NCBI RefSeq assembly: GCF_001552215.1
Contig: NZ_BCQT01000010.1
Location: forward strand, 620,001 to 684,000
Direction of reading: 5' to 3'
Length of the DNA stretch: 64,000 bases
DNA from: Actinomadura macra NBRC 14102
Lineage (GTDB): Bacteria; Actinomycetota; Actinomycetes; Streptosporangiales; Streptosporangiaceae
Part shown: piece after piece, positions 45,265-53,990 of the stretch
Position numbering within the stretch: position 1 is the stretch's first letter
How the letters are laid out: the number at the start of each line of letters is the position of its first letter
Made by a program: the position numbers and the translations under genes
Notes under the pieces: generated by a model
What the model was told of the DNA's origin: nothing
Database searches by the model: none
The model's input: the letters and a program-made list of their open reading frames with translations, nothing else

Positions 45265-47234
45265 CCGTTTACCCGCGACCCCCTGTTGTCCCCTACACTT
45301 GACCAGGTTGAGTGGCGGTCACCCCGCCACCACGGGCCCCCTTCGTCTAGCGGCCTAGGACGCCGCCCTTTCAAGGCGGTAGCGCCGGTTCGAATCCGGT
45401 AGGGGGTACACACGGAACCGGCTTGACCGGAACCGACCACCACGTTCGCGACATCCCGCTGCATATCGACGATTTCGGACGTGATTGTCACCTCGCATTT
45501 CACGAGGCGCTTCTCCCGGTCATGGTGCATCTTCAACCCGAAGACATCCAGCAGCCGCCGCAGCGTCGGCTCGGGAAGTAGTTCCAGGTCGACCGGACCG
45601 CTCGGCAGCAGATCCAGCAGTTCGGGCGCCGGGCGGACGGGCGCCGCCTCCTGGAGTTCCCGCAGCCTGCCGTGCTCCGCCTTCAGATCGGCGGCGATCT
45701 CGGCGGCGCGCTCGTTGACCCGCTGAACGAGCGCCGGGGTCGGCTCCTCCAGATTCTCCAGCGGATCGAGTACACGCGCTTGCCGCCGGCCCAGGTCCTT
45801 GATCTTGGCTTTGGCCATCGCGACCTGCGTCTCATGCTCATCCAGGTGATCATCGTCGAGCCGAGCGAGAAGCACCTGCAAACGTTCGCGGCGGTGGGCG
45901 CCGAAGATCTCACGGTTGAAGAACTCGTTCAGCCCCTCCATCAGCGGTTTCTCCCGCACCCTGATCACGGCGGGATGCCCTTCGGGCAGGTAGGAGCGCT
46001 TCGGGCTGCAAACGTAGTAGGTGTTGCCGGAGTCCTCCTTGCCGAACATCCGCCGCCCACACAGGCCGCACGTCATGTAGGACCTCAACACAAAGGTCCG
46101 CCGAGGCTTCTCGGGCTTGCTCCGACCACTTGGGCAACCACGGGCCCGCGCGTTGTCGCGGGCGACCCGTTGCGCCTCGGTGAAGACCTCGATCGTCACC
46201 AGGCCAGGGTGGGTTGGCTCCCCAGACCACACCCACACCTCGGGCGGGTTGCTTCTCCCACCCGCCGAAGAGGTCGCTTTGCGATTCCACACCATGTAGC
46301 CGGTGTACTTGGGATTGCACAGGACGTCGCGGACCGAGGAGTAGGTCCACCTGCCCACCGTCCGGGACTTGGCCGTGGCGACCGGTGCCGGATTCCGCTC
46401 CAGATCGGTGTTCAGACGGTCAGCGATCTCCTGGTACCCCACACGTTCACCGATCCGAATCTCGAAGATCGCCTGGACGACCGGTCCCCGCACCTCGTCG
46501 GGAATCAGCACGTGTTTGGTGGCTCCCTGTTCTCGACGCGCCGCCACCGGGTGAGGGACCTTCTTGGCCGCGTATCCGTAGGGTGGCCGCCCGACGTTGA
46601 AGCCCTGCCGGGTGTGGACCTCGAACCCGCCCCAGGACTTCTCCAGCATCTCCAGGACATACCACTCGGCAACACCCTGCTTGACGCGCCGGGTCAACAC
46701 CTGCGACGAGCGCTTACCGCCGAGGCTGATCGGTTCATCGGCTGCCCACAGCGGGATGCCGACCTGCTCCAACCGGTTCTCGATCTGGGTTCCGACATAG
46801 GTGCGGCGCGCGATCCGGTCGACGGACTCGCAGATCACCGCATCGAATCGCCGGTCAGGCTGGGTCGCCTCAAGTAGCAGGTCCTGGATGCCGCCATCGC
46901 GCGGCACGGGGATGTTGAAGCGCTCGTGCCCGCGCCCGAATCCCCGCGCGTCGAGATCCTTGCGCCCCGACTCGATGTCATAGAAGTGCGCGACGATCAC
47001 GGCCTGTCCAGGAAGCGCCGTGTGCAGCGCGGTCTGGCTACTGGCGAGCTGACGCGGCAGCGACAGGGTCGGGTCCTGCTTGTCCTCGGTCGAGGTCCGC
47101 CCCGCGAACGCCACCCGCAGCGGCCCCGACAACCGGAGGCCACCACCCGGACCGGTCAGACCTCGGGAACGGACGCTTCGCGATCCCGCCGCGAACACCT
47201 CGATAGGGACTGGGCTTCCTGATTGCTCCACCAC
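45261..47234 (-). CDS. Large serine recombinase (integrase) of the tRNA-Glu island
   Basis: 657 residues. Catalytic serine S48 in GRTSTEDKQDP, resolvase domain to about 200, recombinase domain (RPPYGYAAKKVPHP, then SSVRDVLCNPKYTGYMVWNRK), a zinc ribbon with CGLCGRRMFG and YYVCSPK, and a coiled coil (about 480-560). The GTG start has AAGGAGG seven bases upstream; the open frame reaches 88 codons further. The last 60 codons run antisense through the tRNA-Glu gene, so the 3' end depends on the integration site. A close paralogue lies at 62727. It should catalyse site-specific integration at the tRNA 3' end. Confidence 0.9.
   Translation of the reverse strand: MVEQSGSPVPIEVFAAGSRSVRSRGLTGPGGGLRLSGPLRVAFAGRTSTEDKQDPTLSLPRQLASSQTALHTALPGQAVIVAHFYDIESGRKDLDARGFGRGHERFNIPVPRDGGIQDLLLEATQPDRRFDAVICESVDRIARRTYVGTQIENRLEQVGIPLWAADEPISLGGKRSSQVLTRRVKQGVAEWYVLEMLEKSWGGFEVHTRQGFNVGRPPYGYAAKKVPHPVAARREQGATKHVLIPDEVRGPVVQAIFEIRIGERVGYQEIADRLNTDLERNPAPVATAKSRTVGRWTYSSVRDVLCNPKYTGYMVWNRKATSSAGGRSNPPEVWVWSGEPTHPGLVTIEVFTEAQRVARDNARARGCPSGRSKPEKPRRTFVLRSYMTCGLCGRRMFGKEDSGNTYYVCSPKRSYLPEGHPAVIRVREKPLMEGLNEFFNREIFGAHRRERLQVLLARLDDDHLDEHETQVAMAKAKIKDLGRRQARVLDPLENLEEPTPALVQRVNERAAEIAADLKAEHGRLRELQEAAPVRPAPELLDLLPSGPVDLELLPEPTLRRLLDVFGLKMHHDREKRLVKCEVTITSEIVDMQRDVANVVVGSGQAGSVCTPYRIRTGATALKGRRPRPLDEGGPWWRGDRHSTWSSVGDNRGSRVNG
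45336..45408 (+). tRNA. tRNA-Glu (anticodon TTC)
   Basis: 73 nt with a complete cloverleaf: acceptor 45336-45342 with 45401-45407, anticodon stem CCGCC/GGCGG (45363-45367 with 45375-45379), anticodon TTC at 45370-45372, and T loop GGTTCGAATCC. CCA is not encoded. The 3' end doubles as the attachment site of the island on its right. Confidence 0.95.
45399..45409. repeat. Left attachment site core (11 bp, in tRNA-Glu 3' end)
   Basis: GTAGGGGGTAC, identical to 62802-62812. It covers the 3' acceptor strand and discriminator base of the tRNA. Loose similarity (ACAC, ACCGGC) continues to the right of both copies. Confidence 0.65.
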
Positions 47235-47368
47235 GTGAGTGCCTCCTTGATTAGGCGTGCCTGGGCTCGGGCTAGTTGTTCCTGGACGGACGGGTCCGCC
47301 GGGACCAGTCGCCAGGTCAGCGTCGGCTGCTCGCCATCGCTCCGCGATTGCTTGCGCGGCCCGGTCAC
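47156..47368 (-). CDS. Small hypothetical protein overlapping the recombinase start
   Basis: 70 residues, GTG start joined to the preceding gene by a GTGA overlap, and overlapping the recombinase by 79 nt. The middle (VPADPSVQEQLARAQARLIKEALTWW) is helical and looks like real protein; the end is basic. The position just before a recombinase would suit a directionality factor, but no excisionase motif can be named. Confidence 0.45.
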   Translation of the reverse strand: MTGPRKQSRSDGEQPTLTWRLVPADPSVQEQLARAQARLIKEALTWWSNQEAQSLSRCSRRDREASVPEV

Positions 47369-47727
47369 CGTGTCCCCGGCCGCCGGGCGTTGGCGCTGGT
47401 GGTCGCGGTGTCAAGCCGGTCCGGGTATGACCGCACACCTCTGCCATGAAGATCAAGTCCGGACACCTCGCTGCCCACGGGACCGGTCTCGTCCGCACGG
47501 GAGAAGAACAGGAGATCCTCGTGGGCGGTGGCCATGGCGGGGATGCCGTGTTCGCGGTGGTCGCAGATTCTGGTGAGCGCGGCGCGGCGGGCTGGTGCCG
47601 GGCGTGGCTGGGCGGTGGGTTGGGTGGGCTTGCCGGTGGTGTCGTCGGGGCATAGCCAGACGGTCAGCGGCAGGAGTTGTCGTGCGTGGGTGGCGGGTGT
47701 CGGAGCCGGTCCGTTGGTGCTGTTCAT
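47365..47727 (-). CDS. Hypothetical protein upstream of the recombinase
   Basis: 120 residues, ATG start without a clear ribosome site. No domain, helix pair or signal peptide is recognised; the sequence is Thr/Pro/Arg-rich with one conserved-looking stretch (ICDHREHGIPAMATAHEDLLFF). It is joined to the next small gene by a four-base overlap. Confidence 0.45.
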   Translation of the reverse strand: MNSTNGPAPTPATHARQLLPLTVWLCPDDTTGKPTQPTAQPRPAPARRAALTRICDHREHGIPAMATAHEDLLFFSRADETGPVGSEVSGLDLHGRGVRSYPDRLDTATTSANARRPGTR

Positions 47728-47746
47728 AGTGGGTGACCCGTGATGG

Positions 47747-48190
47747 TCACCCGGTCCCCTGTCTCACTAAGTAAAAGACCCAACGCGTCGACGATTTGGA
47801 CAACGAAGGTCTCTCACCTCTCACCCGGTCACACCACCGGCGAAGGTCACGCGACGGGAAGGCGCGACAGCGGGAGTCCGAGCAGCCGTGATCACGACGG
47901 CCGCAGGAGGGACATCTCAGCTGTGAGGTGGTCCCGCAAGAGGACGCTCCACAGTTTTGATCACCCTTTGCGCGTTCACGCTCCGCCCCCGCGTTCACAC
48001 AGGTCACAGCGATTTTGAACACCTGCTGGATCTTGACGATCGAGGCCATCTCAGACGTGCTCATGGTGAACACTTCGCGTTCTGGCGCGGCAGCCGCGAC
48101 ATCCCATGCCCAGCCGAGTAGGACGAACACCTGGTCATAGGCGTCGCGTTCGGTGTCGTGCGAGGTCGTGCCGGTCGCGTCACCGGACAT
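47747..48190 (-). CDS. Hypothetical island protein
   Basis: 147 residues; the ATG follows GAGGGAGA at ideal spacing, good evidence of translation. The first about 70 residues (RDAYDQVFVLLGWAWDVAAAAPE, TMSTSEMASIVKIQQVF) look structured; the C-terminal half is Cys/Arg-rich (CPSCGRRDHGC) and less convincing, so the frame may have been extended by mutation. No function is known. Confidence 0.55.
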   Translation of the reverse strand: MSGDATGTTSHDTERDAYDQVFVLLGWAWDVAAAAPEREVFTMSTSEMASIVKIQQVFKIAVTCVNAGAERERAKGDQNCGASSCGTTSQLRCPSCGRRDHGCSDSRCRAFPSRDLRRWCDRVRGERPSLSKSSTRWVFYLVRQGTG

Positions 48191-48257
48191 GTAGCGTCTC
48201 CCTCGTCATGACCGCCTCTTTCACGTTGGGGTGGGGTCGTGAGACCCGGGTCATGAC

Positions 48258-48287
48258 GGGGCGGACGGGCCCTGACCCGTCCACCCC
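48258..48287 (-). terminator. Terminator of the winged-helix gene
   Basis: A 12-bp stem with one mismatch (48258-48269 with 48276-48287) and a 6-nt loop, lying just beyond the stop codon at 48296 on the minus strand. Confidence 0.55.
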
Positions 48288-48295
48288 GCCTACGG

Positions 48296-49288
48296 TCACT
48301 CCGTGGTGTTGGCGACGTCGCCGGTTTCGGTGGTGGCCGGGTTGGCGGCGCGGAACCGGCGGGGGCGCTCACAGGTCAGGACGGCCTCGCCGCACCCGAC
48401 GAGGGTGTCGAGCGCGTTAGCGATGGCGCCGGATGACCGGTCCAGGACTTTGGCGATCTCGCCGGGCGTGAATTCTTTGTCCGGGTAGGTGCTCAGATGT
48501 CCGGCGACCAGGGGCCGCAGCGGCGACGGGGCGCTACGGTCTCCGGTCGCGCGCGCCGTGCGCGTCCCGGTGCCGCGTTGGGTGCGGCGGACGCTACCGG
48601 CGTAGCGCGCTATGTCCTCCATGCCGCGCGTGATTCGCTCGTCGTCGTCAGCCGCTATCGCGGCGAGGGTGGTGGTGACCGTGCCCAGCAGGTCGGTGAG
48701 GATCACGCGCGCGGTTTCGCGTTGTTCCACCTTGCGGAGTTCGGCGTCGACCCGTGCGCGCCGTTCGGCCTCCTCTTCCTGAGCTTTGCGCAGCGATTCG
48801 GCCGCCGCTGCCCGCCGGTCGGCCTCGTCCGACAGCACCCGCATGGCGGTCGCGAGGGTGTCCGGTGAGATGACGCCCGTCCCGCTAGTGGCGTCCGTCC
48901 CGGTGGTGGCGTCCGGTGCCGTTGGGGCGTCGGTGCCGCTGTCGTCCGCCGGGGCGGCCGCGTGGTTGTCGCTGGTGCCGGTGGCGGCCGTGGGGGCGAC
49001 CGGGGCCCACACGTCCGGTGTGCGGCCCCGACCGGTGCCCTGACCGGGCGATCGGACGGCGAGCCCGGCGTCCGCAAACGCCGTCAGGGCTTTGGTCACG
49101 GTCGCGCGGCTGACCCCGGACGCCTCAGCCAACGCCGCCACCGTCACACCGTCCGGCGCGGCGTTCAGCGCGTCCCACACGGCCTCAGCCGCCCCGGTCG
49201 GACGTCCCCCCGCCGCGCCGTCCGTCGCACTGTCCGCCGGGGCGGTGGTGGCCGTTCCTGCGGTCACGGTGGTGTTGATGTTCGCCAT
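48296..49288 (-). CDS. DNA-binding protein with two winged-helix-like domains
   Basis: 330 residues, ATG with GGAGGT seven bases upstream. A helix-turn-helix near 35-85 (ALNAAPDGVTVAALAEASGVSRATVTKALTAFADAGL), an Ala/Thr/Asp-rich linker, a coiled coil near 155-200, and a second winged-helix-like segment near 275-320 (FTPGEIAKVLDRSSGAIANALDTLV). Proteins of this layout are common in actinomycete integrated elements and may control element genes or maintenance. The true target is unknown. Confidence 0.75.
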   Translation of the reverse strand: MANINTTVTAGTATTAPADSATDGAAGGRPTGAAEAVWDALNAAPDGVTVAALAEASGVSRATVTKALTAFADAGLAVRSPGQGTGRGRTPDVWAPVAPTAATGTSDNHAAAPADDSGTDAPTAPDATTGTDATSGTGVISPDTLATAMRVLSDEADRRAAAAESLRKAQEEEAERRARVDAELRKVEQRETARVILTDLLGTVTTTLAAIAADDDERITRGMEDIARYAGSVRRTQRGTGTRTARATGDRSAPSPLRPLVAGHLSTYPDKEFTPGEIAKVLDRSSGAIANALDTLVGCGEAVLTCERPRRFRAANPATTETGDVANTTE

Positions 49289-49970
49289 TTTCACTACCTC
49301 CAGAATGGCGGCCGAATTGGGCGGGACTTTCCCGCCCGGCGTCGTCCGCCATCACGACCATTTCTCGACCGTGCGGCGAAAGCAACACGGAGCGCCGACC
49401 AATTGCGTCACCGTAACGGCTGAACAGACTTACCTCGGTAAACATTAATTTAATGATCGGGCCAAGTTCGGCTACCGCTACGGGTGCGGGCATTCCGAGT
49501 CGCCAGCCCATCATGCTCGCGCGTTCCGGATTCACCCTGTCGCGGCGATCTCGACTCGGACGGTGCGGCGCGTGTGCCTCGCTCCACCTTCAGACGAGAC
49601 AATGCCACCGGCACTTATGCTCTCAACAGTTGGCGCGACACAAGGAAAAAGGCCCTTCATGTTGGAAGTCGGTGAATACTTTGGAGCGAGTGATCGGAGA
49701 ATGTTTCTTCACACGAACGAACCGACCCTATGTATGTTCCTCTTGAGGGATATCCGGGTGCACCATCGCCCCACCCGAGACGCGCATTGACCTGCGGCGA
49801 CATCGGCCAGGACGGGGGGCGCCCATAGGCAACCCCCCGGTTGCTCCCCCGCTCTCGCCCCCGGTTGCCCCCTTGCCTTGACCTCGCGAGTATGCGAAGG
49901 CCCCGCCCGCGTCTAGCCTGATGCGCGGGCGGGGCCTCTTCAGCCTTGGCCTTGAGGGCGGAACCGGCCG
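49289..49970. other. Intergenic region, AT-richer, no supported gene
   Basis: Upstream region of the winged-helix gene. It is distinctly less GC-rich (for example 49420-49460 and 49600-49760) and holds only frames that look like shadows. It contains the hairpin at 49899-49936. The low GC suggests regulatory or foreign DNA. Confidence 0.5.
49899..49936 (-). terminator. Terminator of the RsbW-like gene
   Basis: A perfect 13-bp stem (49899-49911 with 49924-49936) and a 12-nt loop, 35 bp after the minus-strand gene ending at 49971. Confidence 0.8.
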
Positions 49971-50477
49971 TTAAGGGCGGGTCGGTCCCACGGCAGGGAG
50001 CTTCTGTATGGCCTCGGGCGGCTTGTCGCGGGGCTGGCCGGTGGAGTCCAGGCCCGCCCAGACGGTGTGGCCTTCGGCCGGGCTTCCGTAGATACCGAAC
50101 AGCGTGGCCATTTGCGCGACCGCCCACAGGCCACGCCCACCCTCACTCTCCGACAGCGAGACCTCGCGCGGGTGCTCCCGCACTACGGGATACCCGTGAC
50201 CGCCGAGGTCACTGACACCGATGTAAACCAGGTCGCCGACCAGCAACTCGACGGCGAAGCTGCCCTTGTGTTCGCCTGACCGAGTGTGACGCACGGCATT
50301 GGTGGCCAATTCGGTCACCACGAAACCCACCGTGCTGTCGATCTCGAAATCGGCGAACAGGAACACCGTGAACATCCGCGCGAGCGGAACCTGATCTGCC
50401 CGTCCCGCGAAGACGCGATGCCAGGACTGCGACGTGCTCACCCCTGTGATCGTGGGTTCGAGACTGAGTCTGGGCAT
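49971..50477 (-). CDS. RsbW-like ATP-binding protein (HATPase, anti-sigma type)
   Basis: 168 residues of GHKL fold. N-box ELATNAVRHT near residue 56, G1 region VSDLGG near 88, G2 GRGLWAVAQMA near 115. Actinomycetes have many such serine-kinase/anti-sigma-like proteins; partners are usually anti-sigma antagonists, none of which is next to it. Start ATG with GGGGGA upstream. Encoded inside the island, it may tie the island to host stress signalling, which is inference. Confidence 0.82.
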   Translation of the reverse strand: MPRLSLEPTITGVSTSQSWHRVFAGRADQVPLARMFTVFLFADFEIDSTVGFVVTELATNAVRHTRSGEHKGSFAVELLVGDLVYIGVSDLGGHGYPVVREHPREVSLSESEGGRGLWAVAQMATLFGIYGSPAEGHTVWAGLDSTGQPRDKPPEAIQKLPAVGPTRP

Positions 50478-51145
50478 TCCTTGAATTCCCCCTACCGGCC
50501 GCTCCGTCGCCGCGTTCCCATTAGCGGCGAACCAATCGCAGCGAACCGGCCACCATCAAGGAACAGCTCCAATTGATATGTCAAGCCTACGAATAGAAGT
50601 GTTCCAGGAAGGCGCCTTTGATAGCACGGACGCATAGGTGGACGACAAAGCCGAGGTGACCGGAGCGAACGACCTCGTCAATCACGCAACGGACCGGTAC
50701 TCACGGTTCTCTGCCGCAAAGGCGTTGGGCCAGCGAGATGCCAGGGATTAGGGGCGTCGAGCTTGCCATGACATCTGAGGCATCCTTGCTGAAACGGCGA
50801 AGCAGGCGTCGATTTATACACCGCAGAACCGGCGCCGCTCACGAGCACAGACCCCGCGCGGCCTGGCGAGAGTGCATATACGACGACAACCGTCGGAACA
50901 CGCGGACGGTCACTCAGCTGAACCATTCCCGCGTGCGGGGCCGACGAGAGTTCCCGCGCGTGGACCTCCACGACCTCTACGAACCATCCCCGTGGTTGCG
51001 GCCGTGAGAAGTGGAGAACAGTCCCACTGTCGTCCAACAACTCGCAGGGGGCTGACTAGTACCTTCTACAACCAGAACCGAATCCTCGGCGGAGATCCTT
51101 TCTGGGTACGAGCTGTCTTGAACGACGGTAGGCAATCCTGGTGAC
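50478..51145. other. Intergenic region, no supported gene
   Basis: A minus-strand frame (50678-51040, TTG start, 120 codons) and a short plus frame (50738-51007) overlap each other; neither has a ribosome site or a known domain. Base composition is mixed. No hairpin or RNA gene was recognised. Confidence 0.4.
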
Positions 51146-51643
51146 ATGACGTCTCCACATCAAGATCCGCGAACGTATGTCGTTCCAGTGCAGGACGGCC
51201 AGTACTACATCGAAGCATCGGGCGGACGCGGAGGTGACTGGCTGGATCCACAAGACGGTCTCACCACTGGGCAGTCCAATTGGGTGGCGATCTTCACGGG
51301 CACCCAGTGGGGTCCTGTTACCCTCCGACTTCAAAGCCTGCCCGAGCGGTCAACTGATCTTGAGACGGGCTGGGAGATGATCGTCGAGCGCGACATCGTC
51401 ACAGCAGACGGTGGCCTGGCTGTAGTCAGCACCTATAGCGCTGGTTCTGGTGGAATGAAGCTCCCGCCAGGACGTGGACGCCTGCGGATTCACGTTCGTG
51501 ACAGGGCCGTAGCGCTGCGCCACAGCAAGCTGGAGAGTCCGCTGGAGACCCACTTCATCCAGGTTTGGCCGAGTAGTGAGCCACAAGCACCTGCGGTACT
51601 GCTTGGCCCAGACGACGTGGCGTCTCAGATCAGTCCAAACTGA
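51146..51643 (+). CDS. Hypothetical island protein
   Basis: 165 residues, ATG with GGTGAC upstream. Predominantly beta-strand pattern (TYVVPVQDGQYYIEASG, LRIHVRDRAVALRH) with a Gly-rich centre. No signal peptide, membrane helix or known motif. Codon use is less biased than in the chromosome flanks. Function unknown. Confidence 0.6.
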   Translation: MTSPHQDPRTYVVPVQDGQYYIEASGGRGGDWLDPQDGLTTGQSNWVAIFTGTQWGPVTLRLQSLPERSTDLETGWEMIVERDIVTADGGLAVVSTYSAGSGGMKLPPGRGRLRIHVRDRAVALRHSKLESPLETHFIQVWPSSEPQAPAVLLGPDDVASQISPN

Positions 51644-51664
51644 GCGGCGTCCGGACACCGGGAA

Positions 51665-51694
51665 CCCCGGCTGATTCTTAGGGATCGGCCGGGG
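51665..51694. terminator. Possible bidirectional terminator
   Basis: A 7-bp stem (51665-51671 with 51688-51694) and a 16-nt loop between the converging genes at 51643 and 51744. Weak because of the short stem and long loop. Confidence 0.35.
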
Positions 51695-51743
51695 CCTCGC
51701 GCAGCGGCACATCCCGACCGGGCCAGCCCGCCAGCGCTCGTCG

Positions 51744-52703
51744 TCAACGTGCCTTCCGGGGGATGCGGGCGGTCAGCGCCGCCCGCAGGGAGAAGGGCGG
51801 ATGGGGTGAGAACAACCGCGCGACCACGGTCAGGACCCTGGACACCCCGTGTGGCCGTGTGCGGGCGCTGCGGACTAGTGCCCAGTACTGGCGGGCGACG
51901 TCGGGGCCGGTGCCGCGCGCGGCGGCGACGTCGGCGGCGAGTTCATCAGCCCACTGCACCCCCGTGGCGACCGCCCACACGGCGGGCGCGACCAGGGCCA
52001 GCAGGTGCGGGGGGACGGTCAGGCCCAGCGCCAGCCATCCGGCCAGGAGCGGCGCGCCCAGCATCCGGCGCAGGGTCCGTGACATGCGGCGAGCGTGATG
52101 TGCCTCGTGGGCCAGGACGAACGCGGCCATCTCGGGCTCGGCCAGTAGCCGCTCACCAAACACGACCAGCGGGCGCCGCCGGTAGGGGATCAGCGCGGCC
52201 GACAGCCGCATCCGCGCGCACGGGCAACCGCCATTGTCGATGGTGCAGACCTGTTCGTGGTCGGCATCGGGACGCATCACATACAGGTACACGCCGTCCG
52301 CAGCGCGGAACCGGCGGCGGAGCGTGCGCTGGACGTCGCCCAGAACGGCGCGGGTCTCAGGTGGCTGATCCGCCATGAGTTGGTGCTGGTAGGCGGTGGC
52401 GGTTGCCCAGTCCACCCCGTTGGGGCCGGTCCGGTGTTCCTTCCTCTCAGCCAGCACGATGCCAACGACGACGGCTGCGGCCAGGACGGCGCTCAGCACC
52501 GTCCCCATCGAGTGGGGCAGTGCACCGAGTAGGTCGGCGATGCCGCCCCCGACGGGAAGAAGCACCAGCGGCGCTATCGGTAGGAGCGAGCCGCGCCGTC
52601 CGCCGCTGAGTTGCCCGTTGCGCATGAAGGACTCGAAGTTGGCAGGCGGCGTCGCGCTGGGTTGGCGTGTGTTGGGGGATGCGGAGCGTGTGGTTTTGGG
52701 CAT
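51744..52703 (-). CDS. Membrane metalloprotease, M48/M56-like
   Basis: 319 residues. Helices near 42-60 and 65-85, a soluble part, then the zinc motif LAHEAHHARR (HExxH) at about 201-206 and helices near 220-255. The WADELAADVAAARG segment supplies the third ligand as in M48 enzymes (ExxxD). A small cysteine cluster (CTIDNGGCPC) lies before the zinc motif, which is unusual. Such proteases sit in the membrane and process nearby proteins. The ribosome site is weak. Confidence 0.75.
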   Translation of the reverse strand: MPKTTRSASPNTRQPSATPPANFESFMRNGQLSGGRRGSLLPIAPLVLLPVGGGIADLLGALPHSMGTVLSAVLAAAVVVGIVLAERKEHRTGPNGVDWATATAYQHQLMADQPPETRAVLGDVQRTLRRRFRAADGVYLYVMRPDADHEQVCTIDNGGCPCARMRLSAALIPYRRRPLVVFGERLLAEPEMAAFVLAHEAHHARRMSRTLRRMLGAPLLAGWLALGLTVPPHLLALVAPAVWAVATGVQWADELAADVAAARGTGPDVARQYWALVRSARTRPHGVSRVLTVVARLFSPHPPFSLRAALTARIPRKAR

Positions 52704-52741
52704 CGTTGTCGTTTCGTCGTCGGTGGTATTCGGTCAGATGG

Positions 52742-53029
52742 TCAGCGCTCGCTCGCCCTCCGGGGGGCGGCGCCGAGGTCGGCGGCGATCACGTCGGCGG
52801 CGTCCTCGGGGTCGGTGGGCAGCGGCAGCCACGGGCCATCTCCCTGCCGCATCCGATACGCCGCGCCGTCCCACTCAACGATCTTTGGCCCGGCGTCGCG
52901 GTAGGTGACGGTCACGTGCGGCAGACCGGTGCCCTCATCACGGACGACGGACACGGCCATCTGTGGTGCACGGCGGCGGAGCGCGGCGTGCAGCCGCTCG
53001 GCCGGACTGAACGCTTCGGGTAGCAGCAT
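52742..53029 (-). CDS. Hypothetical island protein, 95 residues
   Basis: The ATG follows GGAGAAG. The protein shows an alternating beta pattern (MAVSVVRDEGTGLPHVTVTYRD, KIVEWDGAAYRMRQGDG) and an acidic C-terminal helix. Similar short proteins are frequent in actinomycete integrated elements. No function is known. The upstream gene overlaps its start by 92 nt. Confidence 0.6.
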   Translation of the reverse strand: MLLPEAFSPAERLHAALRRRAPQMAVSVVRDEGTGLPHVTVTYRDAGPKIVEWDGAAYRMRQGDGPWLPLPTDPEDAADVIAADLGAAPRRASER

Positions 53030-53438
53030 CTACTTCTCCAAGGGTTGTGGGGGTGAAGTGGGCGGGCGGCCGGGGGCTTTCCCACCCGCCCACGTCCGAT
53101 GGAAGGGCGGCGGTGACCCGGTCCAGCCCGAGCCACCGCCCGGTCACACCGACCCCGCCCCTCAGGGAGTGGTGTGACAGATGGCGGGGGTGGCGCCGCT
53201 CTGAGTTGGGGACCAGCGGCACCGCCCCGGTCCAGGCGTCGCGCACCCGCTGCTTCCGTTCACGACGGCGAGCCTGTGCGCGTTCGACGATGCTGCCGAG
53301 GTAGGCGACCTTGTCCGGGTCCTCACACTTGCCCTGGCAGTACTGCGACTCCGGAACGATCGCGTTCATCAGCGCGCCGTATGCCGCGATCGCATAGTCC
53401 AGGTCGGTGTGGCCCGCCGGTGGCTTGCGCCTCATCAT
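52938..53438 (-). CDS. Hypothetical island protein with cysteine pair
   Basis: 166 residues from an ATG with AGAGGAA. The structured part is the first about 70 residues (DLDYAIAAYGALMNAIVPES, CQGKC, VAYLGSIVERAQARRRERK); the remainder is Arg/Pro-rich and overlaps the next gene, so the natural stop may have been lost. No function is known. Confidence 0.5.
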   Translation of the reverse strand: MMRRKPPAGHTDLDYAIAAYGALMNAIVPESQYCQGKCEDPDKVAYLGSIVERAQARRRERKQRVRDAWTGAVPLVPNSERRHPRHLSHHSLRGGVGVTGRWLGLDRVTAALPSDVGGWESPRPPAHFTPTTLGEVDAATRSVQSGRAAARRAPPPCTTDGRVRRP

Positions 53439-53606
53439 GGGGTTCCTCTCCTGGTGTGTGGTGGCGCGGCGGGCGGGGAGGTGATCGTCGGTCACCCGCC
53501 CGCCGCGCGTGTACGGCGGCCGCTCGTGCCGGCGGCGGCTGGCCGTATGACCGGGTGGGTGCGGCGGACCCCCGCCAGAGGTAGCCGTGCCACGCCCACA
53601 TCCCGG

Positions 53607-53843
53607 TCACTGTTGGCCTTCGCCTGCTTCGCTGAGCGCGGCGCGCAGCTGGTCAGGGGTGTCGGCGTCGAAGCCGCTCGGCGCGCGTTTGAAGCGTCGC
53701 CCGGACTCGTCTCGCTGAATGTCCCGCATCGCCCACCAGCGACCTCGGTCGCTGTGGATGAACGACCAGCCCGGAAACTCCGCCTTGAGCCGGGCTTTGG
53801 CGTCTTCGACGTCTTCGGCTGTGTCCGTTGGAGTCGAGGTCAC
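53607..53843 (-). CDS. Small hypothetical island protein
   Basis: 78 residues, GTG start after GGGGGTGGG. Contains EDAKARLKAEFPGWSFIHSD and RGRWWAMRD, a pattern of small actinomycete proteins encoded beside XRE regulators and in integrated elements. Role unknown. It is divergent from the XRE gene; the 147 bp between their starts should hold both promoters. Confidence 0.6.
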   Translation of the reverse strand: MTSTPTDTAEDVEDAKARLKAEFPGWSFIHSDRGRWWAMRDIQRDESGRRFKRAPSGFDADTPDQLRAALSEAGEGQQ

Positions 53844-53990
53844 GGGACCCACCCCCAGTTGCGATGCACGTTTACGCGGTCACCATCAGTGAATCTGTGG
53901 CGGGTGCCATACATCTAGCGGGAGACTCAGGAGGGGAGAGGAGGGTGCCCACCGGCTCCCCCTGACGACCGGCGAGAGGTGCATCGCAAC

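Noticed and set aside
49185..49535. Minus frame overlapping the winged-helix start
   Set aside because: Its second half is the out-of-phase winged-helix gene with His/Arg/Gly-rich sequence, and its start has no ribosome site.
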